Positions 20,095 to 28,557 of a stretch of DNA of 64,000 nt are shown one piece after another (the stretch's first letter is position 1; each line of letters opens with the position of its first letter). Both the position numbers and the translations under genes were made by a program. Source of the stretch: Saonia flava (GTDB lineage Bacteria > Bacteroidota > Bacteroidia > Flavobacteriales > Flavobacteriaceae). The stretch is from the NCBI RefSeq assembly GCF_011927795.1, contig NZ_JAATJJ010000002.1, forward strand, positions 186,001 through 250,000, written 5' to 3'. The notes under the pieces are model-generated. The model searched no databases, was not told the DNA's origin, and worked only from the letters and a program-made list of their open reading frames with translations.

Positions 20095-21588
20095 ATGGAT
20101 ATGAAAAAGAAAAAAATTGCCTTTTTCATTGTTCTGGGAAGCTTAGTACTTCTTGGTTTTCAGGTAGTTAACAACCAACTGCATTTATTACAATCGCCCG
20201 GAGCCGTGGTAGAAGATTATGAGGAACCAGATTACGAATTGGGAGCGGGACATATAGACTCCCTTATTCCTTATCCCAGTATAAAGAAGGGAGAGCGTAC
20301 TCCTTTTGATCTATGGCGATATGGAGGAAAGGGTAAAAGTTCCTTTACAACACCAGAACTCCCAATGGCATGGAATGAATGGGTAGCTTTCCACAAAAAA
20401 CAAAAACCTGAACTCATGGCCGATGTAAAAAAATATATGGCATCGCGTTTTGATTTCAATGGAAAGGTATATGATGGCAAAGTAATGTCCGGAGGTAGAA
20501 AACCAATTATGAAAGGCCCTATTGCCAAATTGCCAAAAGGTGTGGCTTCCTTTGAAAATTTAGCCAAGCTTTCGGCCAACGAAATTAAAAGCAAAGATTT
20601 GTTCCCGTTTAAGCCCTTGGCACATCCTCTGCAGTCAACAGCACACATGCTATTCCCTAATAGTTGGAACAAAGCGCATCCAGAACATAACAGGATTGAT
20701 GTTGACCATGATTTCCCAGATGAATATTTACCGGAATTTCCTCCACCAATGTTTTTGTCCAACCATAAGGAATTAGGTGATGTAACAAAGGGAAGAGAAG
20801 TGACCATCGCCAATTACTATGAGATTTTTGATGGTTTGCTCACTCCTGAGCAAATGGAAGGTTTAAAAGAATTGTTACGTCCCACTCCTACCACATGGTT
20901 TAATCATACCAATCATAGGGTGACTATAGAACCGAGTGCGGGGGTCTCCTGTTTTTCATGCCATGTAAATGGGCATACCAATGGCGCTATAGAATTGGGA
21001 CCAGATAGTAGACCTAACCTTGCAAGGTTAAGAACAGATACACCAACTATGCGAGGAAACTATAATTTAATGCAATTGTCTTCCAAACGGTCCATTAGAA
21101 GTATGGATCATTTTTCTGAAGTAGAAGAATATTTTGATGGTGACCCTGGAATGCAACAGCACATTGGCCCAAGAAGCCAACAAAGAGCAACCACAAATAG
21201 AATGGGAGATTTTAACTCCATGCTAGATTTTGGGCCTGCCCCCAAACTAAATGGCATGGGAGAATTAATTCCTGAAAAAGCTACCAAACAAGAACTATTG
21301 GGTGAAAAATTGTTCAAAGGAAAGGCAAAATGTGTTTCCTGCCATTATGGTCCTGCCTTTGTGGATGATTATATGCATGACCTAAAAGTGGAACGCTTTT
21401 ATAAAGGACGCCCAGAAGGCCCAATAAAAACGTTTCCTTTAAGAGGTATCAAAGATTCCCCTCCCTATCTGCACGATGGTAGGTTGCCCACTCTGGATGA
21501 CGCTACCGAGTTTTTTAATTTAATCTTTGAGTTGGACCTAACAAAAGAAGAAAAGAATGCTATTACTGCATACATGATGTGTTTGTAG
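20095..21588 (+). CDS. Di-haem cytochrome c peroxidase/MauG-like protein
   Basis: A 497-residue exported protein. The start at 20095 (MDMKKKKIAFFIVLGSLVLL) gives a signal anchor; an in-frame ATG at 20020 adds 25 unlikely residues. It carries two haem motifs, CFSCH (near residue 290) and CVSCH (near 415). The C-terminal FPLRGIKDSPPYLHDGRLPTL is the signature of the CcpA/MauG family. The N-terminal half is longer than in standard peroxidases and unassigned. It may take electrons from the neighbouring sugar dehydrogenases or reduce peroxide in the periplasm. It is divergent from the GMC gene. Confidence 0.82.
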   Translation: MDMKKKKIAFFIVLGSLVLLGFQVVNNQLHLLQSPGAVVEDYEEPDYELGAGHIDSLIPYPSIKKGERTPFDLWRYGGKGKSSFTTPELPMAWNEWVAFHKKQKPELMADVKKYMASRFDFNGKVYDGKVMSGGRKPIMKGPIAKLPKGVASFENLAKLSANEIKSKDLFPFKPLAHPLQSTAHMLFPNSWNKAHPEHNRIDVDHDFPDEYLPEFPPPMFLSNHKELGDVTKGREVTIANYYEIFDGLLTPEQMEGLKELLRPTPTTWFNHTNHRVTIEPSAGVSCFSCHVNGHTNGAIELGPDSRPNLARLRTDTPTMRGNYNLMQLSSKRSIRSMDHFSEVEEYFDGDPGMQQHIGPRSQQRATTNRMGDFNSMLDFGPAPKLNGMGELIPEKATKQELLGEKLFKGKAKCVSCHYGPAFVDDYMHDLKVERFYKGRPEGPIKTFPLRGIKDSPPYLHDGRLPTLDDATEFFNLIFELDLTKEEKNAITAYMMCL

Positions 21589-21611
21589 GAAATACACTTT
21601 CAATATTATAT

Positions 21612-21647
21612 AAAAAAGAGTGGTGTTTTTATATCGCTCTTTTTTTT
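21612..21647 (+). terminator. Intrinsic terminator after the di-haem gene
   Basis: AAAAAAGAGTG (21612-21622) pairs with CGCTCTTTTTT (21635-21645, one G-U pair) around a 12 bp loop and runs into a T tract ending at 21647, 24 bp after the stop codon. Confidence 0.75.
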
Positions 21648-21678
21648 GTTAAGATGCCAGAGCTACTATTCTTTTAAA

Positions 21679-21690
21679 TGATTTTTATCA
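21679..21690 (+). promoter_or_regulatory. Crp-type box, cardiolipin synthase promoter
   Basis: TGATTTTTATCA. The -7-like box TAGTTTCA begins at 21714, 29.5 bp from the dyad centre; the ATG of cls is at 21743. Confidence 0.7.
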
Positions 21691-21742
21691 TAAGAAAAAA
21701 GAGTTCAATAAATTAGTTTCATAAATTCCTAAAAATGACTTC

Positions 21743-23146
21743 ATGTGGCTCATTATTTTCTTAGTTCTATATATAATTCTTGCTATATCTATTGTTTTAA
21801 GTCTTCTTATACATGGTGTTAAACCCGCTAAAACTTTAGGATGGTTATTGGCAATCTTCACTATTCCTGTGGGTGGAATCCTGTTGTATCTTATGATTGG
21901 GCGCAATAGAAGAAAGCAGAAACTATACCATTCAAAAAAAGATGAAAAATTATCCTCATTGCACCAAAATGTTTCCGTAGAAAATGAACTTTATAAAAGA
22001 AATAAAAAAATTATACATCTTATACAGAGAAATACCGACCACGCACCCACTCTTACCAACGAATTAACACTGTTAAAGGATGGAAAAATTACGTTTCAAA
22101 GTATTTTTGATGATTTAGAGAAGGCTAAGGATTATATTCATTTACAATACTACATTTTTGAAGAAGGAGAGTTGGCCAATAAACTTCTAGAGCTGTTCAA
22201 AAAAAAAATTGCCCAAAACGTAAAAATAAGATTGATATATGATGGTATTGGAAGTTACTCATTAAGTAAATCCTATTTAAAGAAGTTAAAAGTTATTGGT
22301 GTAGAGGCATATCCGTTCTTGCCTTTTAGATTTGGCAGATTCCTATCTTCTTTAAATTATAGGAACCATCGAAAAATAATAGTTATTGATGATAAAATTG
22401 GATTCACAGGCGGTATCAATGTTTCCGACAAATACTTAAAAGGCGATCCAAATTTAGGCACTTGGCATGATATGCACTTGAGAATTGAAGGCTTGGCAGC
22501 ATGGTATTTAAATAGAATTTTTATTCTTGATTGGTATTTGGCAACAAAACAGAGTATTGCAACAAAAGCTCCTATTATTGACCCTAACAAAATTCACGGA
22601 AAGATAGTGCAGATAGTTCCAAGTGGCCCCGATGATGATTTTTCTTCCATTGAGCAGGCTTATTTTTCCATTATAACTACAGCCAAGGAGTATGTATACA
22701 TTACCAACCCATACATAATTCCAAGCCAAGCCATTTTACATGCATTACAAACCGCTGCACTAAGTGGTGTGGATGTTAGAATGTTGGTCTCGGAAAGTGC
22801 TGATAGCACCATAGTGAATTGGACAGTGAAATCTTATTTTGAATCTTTTTTAAAAGCAGGAATTAAAATCTTTCTTTATCCGGATGGTTTTTTACACAGC
22901 AAAATTGTTGTTAGTGACAACGCTATTGTGTCCATTGGTACTGCCAATGTGGATATTCGTAGTTTTCATCAAAATTATGAAGTAAATGCCATTGTTTACA
23001 ATAGCGATTTTGCAAAAAAACTAAAAGAGGATTTTCTAATTGATAGCGGAAAAAGTATTGAACTACACTATGAAGTTTATACTAGAAGACCCTGGATTCA
23101 TAGACTGAAAGAAGGGGCCGCCAAAATCCTGAGCCCCATTCTATGA
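21743..23146 (+). CDS. cls: Cardiolipin synthase (phospholipase D family)
   Basis: A 467-residue inner-membrane enzyme that joins two phosphatidylglycerol molecules into cardiolipin. Two N-terminal membrane helices (about 3-25 and 33-52) come first. The HKD motifs are HRKIIVIDDKIGFTGGIN (about residue 212) and HSKIVVSDNAIVSIGTANVD (about 385). The start follows a strong Crp-type promoter, which suggests lipid remodelling under the same stress as the Usp genes. Its 3' end overlaps the convergent dehydrogenase gene by 6 bp. Confidence 0.93.
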   Translation: MWLIIFLVLYIILAISIVLSLLIHGVKPAKTLGWLLAIFTIPVGGILLYLMIGRNRRKQKLYHSKKDEKLSSLHQNVSVENELYKRNKKIIHLIQRNTDHAPTLTNELTLLKDGKITFQSIFDDLEKAKDYIHLQYYIFEEGELANKLLELFKKKIAQNVKIRLIYDGIGSYSLSKSYLKKLKVIGVEAYPFLPFRFGRFLSSLNYRNHRKIIVIDDKIGFTGGINVSDKYLKGDPNLGTWHDMHLRIEGLAAWYLNRIFILDWYLATKQSIATKAPIIDPNKIHGKIVQIVPSGPDDDFSSIEQAYFSIITTAKEYVYITNPYIIPSQAILHALQTAALSGVDVRMLVSESADSTIVNWTVKSYFESFLKAGIKIFLYPDGFLHSKIVVSDNAIVSIGTANVDIRSFHQNYEVNAIVYNSDFAKKLKEDFLIDSGKSIELHYEVYTRRPWIHRLKEGAAKILSPIL

Positions 23147-24148
23147 AATCAACGTTTCATAACCAAGTTCGTTTTCACATTCTTTTCCTTCCAACCAACA
23201 TGTTAAATTAAAATACGTAGTTTCTGCTATTTTTTCCAAAGCTTCATGGGTTACAAAGGCTTGGTGCGGTGTTAGCAGTACATTTTCAAAAGACAACAAC
23301 TTCTTTAGCATTTCATCGCTTATTCCTGTTTTTGAATTATCCCTAAAAAATGTTCCTTTTTCCTTTTCATAAACATCCGTGGCATACGCGGCAATTTCCT
23401 TTTTTTCAATAGAATTTATAAGAGCTTTTGTATTTACCACCGCCCCTCTTGCCGTATTAACAAGAATTGCAGTGCTTTTCATTATCTTAAATTCTTCCCT
23501 ACCTAATAGATGGTGCGTTTCCTGAGTTAATGGAAGATGCAAGCTGATTATATCTGAGTTCTTGCATAAATTCTCCAAGCTCATATATTCTACCCCATAC
23601 TCATTAACAAGATTTGTATCCGAAATTAAGTCATGTGCAATAATATTGCATTCGAATCCATGTACTAATTTTGCCATTACCTTGCCAATTCTTCCCGTGC
23701 CCACAAGTCCCACGGTTTTACCGCGCAAATTAAACCCTAGGAGTTTATCTTGGGAGAAATTATACTTATGTACCTGTGTATTTGCGATAGCTATTTTCCG
23801 ATTGATGGACAATAACAATCCCATGGCAAATTCTGCAATGGAATGCGGAGAATAATTTGGGGCATTTGCCACTTTTAAACCTAAACGCTTTGCGGATTTA
23901 ACATGGATATTATTATAACCCACTGATCGTAAAGTAATATACTTTACCCCCAATGCCTTTAATTTTTCCAGCACCAACAAACATGCATCATCCCCTGAAA
24001 ATATGGATATGGCATCAAACCCGGCCGCTTGCAGGGCAGTTTGACTGTCCAAGGCAGCACTTGTATAAGTTGTCCTAATTCTTTCATCTCTGGCTTTATC
24101 CAAAAATGGAATTTCATAATCTTTAGCACTATAGACCAGTAATTTCAT
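23141..24148 (-). CDS. D-lactate dehydrogenase-like 2-hydroxyacid dehydrogenase
   Basis: A 335-residue NAD-dependent enzyme of the D-isomer-specific 2-hydroxyacid dehydrogenase family, closest in pattern to fermentative D-lactate dehydrogenase. The NAD motif is VGLVGTGRIGKVMAKL (about 148-163). The catalytic Arg is in VNTARGAVVN, the Glu in YATDVYEKEKG and the His in LLTPHQAFVTHEAL. It is the last gene of a three-gene operon whose first gene has a Crp-type promoter; its ATG overlaps the preceding gene by 20 bp. Reducing pyruvate when respiration is limited would fit an oxygen-limitation regulon. Confidence 0.88.
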   Translation of the reverse strand: MKLLVYSAKDYEIPFLDKARDERIRTTYTSAALDSQTALQAAGFDAISIFSGDDACLLVLEKLKALGVKYITLRSVGYNNIHVKSAKRLGLKVANAPNYSPHSIAEFAMGLLLSINRKIAIANTQVHKYNFSQDKLLGFNLRGKTVGLVGTGRIGKVMAKLVHGFECNIIAHDLISDTNLVNEYGVEYMSLENLCKNSDIISLHLPLTQETHHLLGREEFKIMKSTAILVNTARGAVVNTKALINSIEKKEIAAYATDVYEKEKGTFFRDNSKTGISDEMLKKLLSFENVLLTPHQAFVTHEALEKIAETTYFNLTCWLEGKECENELGYETLIS

Positions 24149-24794
24149 TCTTTTGCTCTTTTCTAAAAATTAAATCCTGTTCTTCCATAGCCACGACTAT
24201 CAATTTTACATAATCATCAACAGTTTTGTCAATATTTACAGGGTCTGTTATATCTATTGCTCCTCTCCAGATTAATTCCCTTTCCTTACCAACACATATA
24301 CAGTATAGTGAAGTTTCTGAATGATATACTTTGAACTCATCATAATAATCCGATTCATAATAAATTCCTTGATGACCCATATAGTCCTCATGAAAATTTC
24401 CATAAATTTCGTCGAGCTCTGATATTCGTTTTCTTAGGATTCTTTTATTTTCCGACCCTACAACCTTGGTGAATAAAATTGCATCAAAATCTTTGTCCAG
24501 CAATTGCTGTTCAACTTCTGATAATTCTTCTTCAGATTGTTTACTGGAAGTAAACTTTACATCAAAAAGATCTATACTTCTAAAAGACTCCACTCCACGT
24601 TTGGAAAATTCATTTTGTAGGTCTGTCTCAAATTGTTCCCTGGCGCTATCATTTTGGGTCATGCCCACAATGAGTACTTTCGAAGCATCAAATAAAACAA
24701 TATCTGGATTTTTCCAATTGTTCACTATATGGGTTGATGAACAACCTGTAAGAATTATTACCAATAAAATTAAACTCTTTTTCATTTTCTTCAA
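24129..24794 (-). CDS. Hypothetical lipoprotein
   Basis: A 221-residue protein with a lipoprotein signal (MKKMKKSLILLVIILTGCSS). The mature part alternates hydrophobic strands and helices (KVLIVGMTQNDSAREQFETDLQNEF, then DFDAILFTKVVG and LIWRGAIDI), a pattern I do not place in a named family. It is in the middle of an operon between a coiled-coil protein gene and the lactate-dehydrogenase-like gene, which it overlaps by 20 bp. It probably faces the periplasm; function unknown. Confidence 0.7.
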   Translation of the reverse strand: MKKMKKSLILLVIILTGCSSTHIVNNWKNPDIVLFDASKVLIVGMTQNDSAREQFETDLQNEFSKRGVESFRSIDLFDVKFTSSKQSEEELSEVEQQLLDKDFDAILFTKVVGSENKRILRKRISELDEIYGNFHEDYMGHQGIYYESDYYDEFKVYHSETSLYCICVGKERELIWRGAIDITDPVNIDKTVDDYVKLIVVAMEEQDLIFRKEQKNEITGL

Positions 24795-24814
24795 TTAAAC
24801 ATTATTATTACATT

Positions 24815-25252
24815 TTATTTAAGCAATGTCCTTTGCTTTTGGTCCTTTATAAATCCTGAAACCAACTTAAACAACTTTTTCTTTAAGATTCTATACTCCA
24901 TTGTGTATTGCTTAAAATCATGAAGAAGACTCCTGTGCTCATCTCTATAGGCCTTTTCCAGATCCAATTGATCAATATCATCGATCATGATTTGCAACTG
25001 GTTTCCATGTAATTGTATTTTTTTGAACAAGGGCACTATTCTTTTCTCCATATCCAGCAAGGAACTCACCAACTCCTTGCTTTTCTCATAATTTTCAGAA
25101 TCCAAAATTTGCAAAGTGAAAGATTTAATCAAATTATTAAGGAATAGCTCCTCATCTTTTATAAAAACAAGCTCAGAAAACCAATTTCTGTACTGACTGT
25201 GCATTTCTTCGGCACTTAACCATTCTATATATGAATATTCTTTTGTTCCCAT
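24815..25252 (-). CDS. Hypothetical helical protein, paralogue of 25371-25793
   Basis: A 145-residue, strongly charged, all-helical protein with no signal peptide. The layout is the same as in the product of 25371-25793: an aromatic start (W..EMHSQYRNWFSEL), an FIKDEELFLNNLI block, a central helical stretch and a basic C-terminus. The pair therefore looks like a diverged tandem duplication. Homology to a named family is not recognised. It is first in the operon with the lipoprotein and dehydrogenase genes. Confidence 0.65.
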   Translation of the reverse strand: MGTKEYSYIEWLSAEEMHSQYRNWFSELVFIKDEELFLNNLIKSFTLQILDSENYEKSKELVSSLLDMEKRIVPLFKKIQLHGNQLQIMIDDIDQLDLEKAYRDEHRSLLHDFKQYTMEYRILKKKLFKLVSGFIKDQKQRTLLK

Positions 25253-25333
25253 AATTTTATGAATTGAAAAGTTTATGTTTAATCATCGTGCTTAATACTT
25301 TTCAAAATTACTAGTTGGCATCAGGAATTAGAA

Positions 25334-25345
25334 TGATAAAAGTCA
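25334..25345 (-). promoter_or_regulatory. Crp-type box upstream of 24815-25252
   Basis: TGATAAAAGTCA on the plus strand. On the minus strand TAATTTTG (25310 to 25303), a full -7 match, begins 29.5 bp from the dyad centre. The start codon is 51 bp beyond the end of the box, a longer leader than at most other sites. Confidence 0.75.
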
Positions 25346-25370
25346 GTTTTAATTTCAAATTGGGCAATCA

Positions 25371-25793
25371 TTATTCTGGTTTTCGTTTTTTAAGTATTCC
25401 ACCAGCGTAATTGAACACTTCGGATTTTAAAGCCATAAAATTTTCCATACGGTCAACCACCTCTGCTTTTAGCTTGTTGTGTTTTTGATAAAACTCCATA
25501 TCACACCTGTCTGTTGTACATTCTATCATTCCTCCCAAATCATTTTCATGCTGGGAAATAAGATTGCGCACTATTTTCTTATTTGATTTTACTTTCTTGA
25601 GCCTTTCCAAATAACCTTGTAAACGTTCAAACAAATTAGGCGTATTTGGTTGAAAAATATAGGAGTTCAATAGACGGTCAATGAATACAATTTCATCTTC
25701 AATAAATTGTAAATGTGATTTCCATTTTTGGCACTCCCAATGCAGTTCTTCAACTTTCTTGGTTTGTTTATTTTTAATGAAGGGTTCTTCCAT
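25371..25793 (-). CDS. Hypothetical helical protein, paralogue of 24815-25252
   Basis: A 140-residue charged helical protein. Its blocks WECQKWKSHLQFIEDEIVFI, then a long helix, EFYQKHNKLKAEV and a basic tail, align in order with the product of 24815-25252. No catalytic motif or membrane segment is visible. It has its own Crp-type promoter, so both copies are kept under the same control. A small cytoplasmic stress protein is a reasonable guess, no more. Confidence 0.65.
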   Translation of the reverse strand: MEEPFIKNKQTKKVEELHWECQKWKSHLQFIEDEIVFIDRLLNSYIFQPNTPNLFERLQGYLERLKKVKSNKKIVRNLISQHENDLGGMIECTTDRCDMEFYQKHNKLKAEVVDRMENFMALKSEVFNYAGGILKKRKPE

Positions 25794-25843
25794 GAGAATA
25801 TATCTTATTATATAAAACTACATCACATATTAAACCCCTAAAA

Positions 25844-25855
25844 TGATATAAGTCA
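25844..25855 (-). promoter_or_regulatory. Crp-type box upstream of 25371-25793
   Basis: TGATATAAGTCA. The minus-strand box TAGTTTTA runs from 25820 to 25813, 29.5 bp from the dyad centre, 51 bp from dyad to start codon. Confidence 0.72.
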
Positions 25856-25868
25856 GTTTTTTCTTATT

Positions 25869-27239
25869 TCATAAGTATAAAGTAGTTTTGTAGAATAGTT
25901 TGGGCACTTCCACTTGCCAACCCAATGAGTCCTTTATTTTAACTCCAAAAGCCTGTAAAGCAGTTGGCTCACCGTGCACTAAGAAGACTTTCTCGGGTAT
26001 CTTTTTTATACTTTTCATCCATTGCATTAGTTCTGCCTGATCCGCATGTGCAGAAAGACTTTCCAAGTGATGTATTTTAGCTTTTACAGGGATATATTTT
26101 CCAAATATTTTTAGTTCATGTGCCCCTTCCAACAACTCTCTTCCGCGAGTCCCCTCTGCCTGATAGCCAACTAGAAGAACAGAAGTTGAAACTTGGTCCA
26201 AAAGCTGTCTTAAATAAGTCAAAACCCTACCCCCAGTTACCATACCACTTCCAGCTATTACTATTTTAGGTCTTTTATCATCTATTGTTTCCCAAGTTTC
26301 TTTATAAGAACTTATGATATTTATGTGTCTGCACATGGCATTATATTCATCTATAGGAAGCTGATGCCAATTGGAAAAGGTTTTAAACACAGAGAGTACA
26401 TTGTTTCCCATAGGGCTGTCCACAAAAATGGGAACATTGGGAATACGATTTCTTTTGTACAATTTCCAAAGAACATACATGATTGACTGTAACCTTTCCA
26501 CCGCAAATGATGGTATAATTAAATTACCCCTATTGTGAATGGTCTCATTTACAAGGGAAACCAAAACATCTTCTATGTTTTCAATGGGATGAAGCTTATG
26601 TCCATAGGTACTTTCCATGAATAAATAGTCTGCCCATTTTGGTCTATTGGGCTCGTCTAACAAATAATCCTGGTTCCTGCCAATATCCCCAGAGAACACA
26701 AAAAGCTTTCCGTAGATTTCTAATTCTATAAAAGTTGCTCCAATAATGTGTCCATTGTAATTGAACCTACATCTAATATTTGGGCTTAGCTCTGTCCATA
26801 TATCTTTTTCAATGGGTTGAAAAAAACCAAAAACCCTTTGGGCATCTTTAATTGTATAAAAAGGCAATGCTGGCTGGTGTTTGGTATAGTGCTCTTCATT
26901 CGCTTTTTTAGCTTCCTCCTCTTGTATTTTTCCACTGTCCGATAAAATGATTTCTGTTATGGCCAATGTAGGAGCAGTACCATAAACTTTTCCATTAAAT
27001 CCTTCTTTGAACAGTCTAGGCAAATAACCTGTATGGTCTAAATGGCCATGTGTTAAAAGCACAATATCTATGGCAGAAGCATCTATGGGCAGTTTGTTCC
27101 AGTTAATTTCTCTTAACTCTTTAAGACCTTGAAACATACCACAATCCACCATTATGTTTAATTCTGGTGTTTCCAAATAATATTTAGAACCGGTTACCGT
27201 CTCCGCGGCTCCCAAAAATTGAACAGTAACTTCTTTCAT
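25869..27239 (-). CDS. Metallo-beta-lactamase / beta-CASP ribonuclease-like protein
   Basis: A 456-residue protein of the RNA-processing MBL family (CPSF/YSH1-like). Metal motifs are THGHLDHTGYLP (about 63-74), FSGDIGR, and C-terminal SAHADQAEL (His of motif C). The beta-CASP part has SFAVERLQ, GSGMVTGGR and GYQAEGTRGREL. Proteins of this group cut or trim RNA. It ends an operon with a Usp, an eRF1-like protein and an ATP-cone nuclease, all read from the Crp-type promoter at 29460. RNA turnover during dormancy is the obvious hypothesis. Confidence 0.88.
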   Translation of the reverse strand: MKEVTVQFLGAAETVTGSKYYLETPELNIMVDCGMFQGLKELREINWNKLPIDASAIDIVLLTHGHLDHTGYLPRLFKEGFNGKVYGTAPTLAITEIILSDSGKIQEEEAKKANEEHYTKHQPALPFYTIKDAQRVFGFFQPIEKDIWTELSPNIRCRFNYNGHIIGATFIELEIYGKLFVFSGDIGRNQDYLLDEPNRPKWADYLFMESTYGHKLHPIENIEDVLVSLVNETIHNRGNLIIPSFAVERLQSIMYVLWKLYKRNRIPNVPIFVDSPMGNNVLSVFKTFSNWHQLPIDEYNAMCRHINIISSYKETWETIDDKRPKIVIAGSGMVTGGRVLTYLRQLLDQVSTSVLLVGYQAEGTRGRELLEGAHELKIFGKYIPVKAKIHHLESLSAHADQAELMQWMKSIKKIPEKVFLVHGEPTALQAFGVKIKDSLGWQVEVPKLFYKTTLYL

Positions 27240-27246
27240 AAACTCC

Positions 27247-28089
27247 TTAATAGTTGCACAGCAGATCTATTTCTTCCAGTACTTTTTTCTTTCTTATTTC
27301 TGACATTCCCAAATAATCCAAATAGAACTTGTCTTTTATGAGTTGTCTACACAATACAACATCCCTACTCAATAAAAACTGCTTATCCCTATTTGTAAGG
27401 ATTGTGGATACAGTTATAGGATAAAGTCCCAACCTATCTATTCTGTCTTTTAAACCATCTTCATATGGATAATCCCAGCTTAAAAGAAATAAATCGGCAC
27501 ATTTGCCATATGCAAGGGCATCTTCTGTAAAACGTGTATTGGTTACCACCCAACCTTTATCCAGTTCTAAGTTATTCTTTTTTAGACGATCAAAATGCTT
27601 CTTTATGTCCGTATATCTAGAATGGATATATAAAGGCACTTTCACATTACAATTACGCCCTTCTTCACTATGGAACTTACATTCAATTAAAATCTTTAGA
27701 TTATTCTTAAGTGCTACTACATCTACCTCGTGCTTTACACAAAAACCATTTAATATTATGTTAGTTTCTGAGCTGTATCCTGAATATTGCATAACTGCAT
27801 GGATAAATTTTTCAAAGGGAAAACCAGTAGGTCCCAACTCATAGATGGCCTTCTTTAACTTATACTTGGATGCAAAAATGGATTTGTGTTTCTTTAGTAA
27901 AGCAAAGGCCCTATTATAAATTTCCTTGGTTGTAATACCGTTATAAAGTTCGTTCTGAACTATTTGAACTATTTTCTCCACCAAATTATCATTGGCCCCG
28001 CTTCTCCTCAAAGAATTTTTTAATTTGTCTATGGAAAAAAAAACTTTGTTTCCAGAAGATTTAATTATCTCTATTCCTTTATTTTCCAT
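27247..28089 (-). CDS. ATP-cone protein with Mrr-type restriction endonuclease fold
   Basis: A 280-residue fusion. Residues 1-90 form an ATP-cone domain (GNKVFFSIDKLKNSLRRSGA, then GITTKEIYNRAF), which in ribonucleotide reductases senses ATP/dATP. Residues about 91-235 are a Mrr-like PD-(D/E)xK nuclease with E121-V-D123 and E136-C-K138 as the catalytic set (HEVDVVA and ILIECKFH). A nuclease gated by nucleotide level is inferred. It has no partner methylase nearby and is 7 bp upstream of the beta-CASP gene, so an ordinary restriction system is unlikely. Confidence 0.8.
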   Translation of the reverse strand: MENKGIEIIKSSGNKVFFSIDKLKNSLRRSGANDNLVEKIVQIVQNELYNGITTKEIYNRAFALLKKHKSIFASKYKLKKAIYELGPTGFPFEKFIHAVMQYSGYSSETNIILNGFCVKHEVDVVALKNNLKILIECKFHSEEGRNCNVKVPLYIHSRYTDIKKHFDRLKKNNLELDKGWVVTNTRFTEDALAYGKCADLFLLSWDYPYEDGLKDRIDRLGLYPITVSTILTNRDKQFLLSRDVVLCRQLIKDKFYLDYLGMSEIRKKKVLEEIDLLCNY

Positions 28090-28131
28090 AAATGAAGTGG
28101 TCTAAAAAAACAACCTATAAAAGTTGGAAAA

Positions 28132-28545
28132 TTATTTTTGACTACCAAAATATTCTCTGACCAATGCTTTTACCTGGTTATCGGTCATACTATCAACTTT
28201 TTCAACCGTTTTTACCTTTTGGTTCAATAGAGGATGGTTTTCTTTAAGTTCCTTTCTAAATTTATCATTGGTATCTGCTGGGCCAAAAATTGCCACGGCA
28301 TCCGCACCATCAATGGCATTTGCCAATTTTTGAAAATATTTCTTTAGTTGATGCTTTTCCCTTTCTAGATATTTACTGTCCTGAACCACATCCTGCGGCC
28401 CCCATTTGGTAGTTTTAGTTCGTGACCCTCCCTTAGGGTTAAAAAATTCCAATTCTGACAAAATAGTTTCAAATTTCTCATTCGAATCGGTCAATGTAAC
28501 CAAATGCGCTTTTTCTTTATCTATCCAAATTCCTATATTTTTCAT
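28132..28545 (-). CDS. eRF1-like / host attachment family protein
   Basis: A 137-residue protein with a beta-strand start (NIGIWIDKEKAHLVTL), a basic middle and the segment DGADAVAIFGPADTNDKFRKEL. This pattern matches the bacterial eRF1-like family often annotated as host attachment or translational-machinery protein. A role at the ribosome is proposed for the family but not shown by this sequence. It lies between the Usp and ATP-cone genes in one operon. Confidence 0.68.
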   Translation of the reverse strand: MKNIGIWIDKEKAHLVTLTDSNEKFETILSELEFFNPKGGSRTKTTKWGPQDVVQDSKYLEREKHQLKKYFQKLANAIDGADAVAIFGPADTNDKFRKELKENHPLLNQKVKTVEKVDSMTDNQVKALVREYFGSQK

Positions 28546-28557
28546 GGTATGTTTTTT

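Noticed and set aside
27247-28089. Classical restriction-modification system
   Set aside because: There is a Mrr-type nuclease domain but no methyltransferase or specificity gene nearby, and the gene sits in a stress operon.
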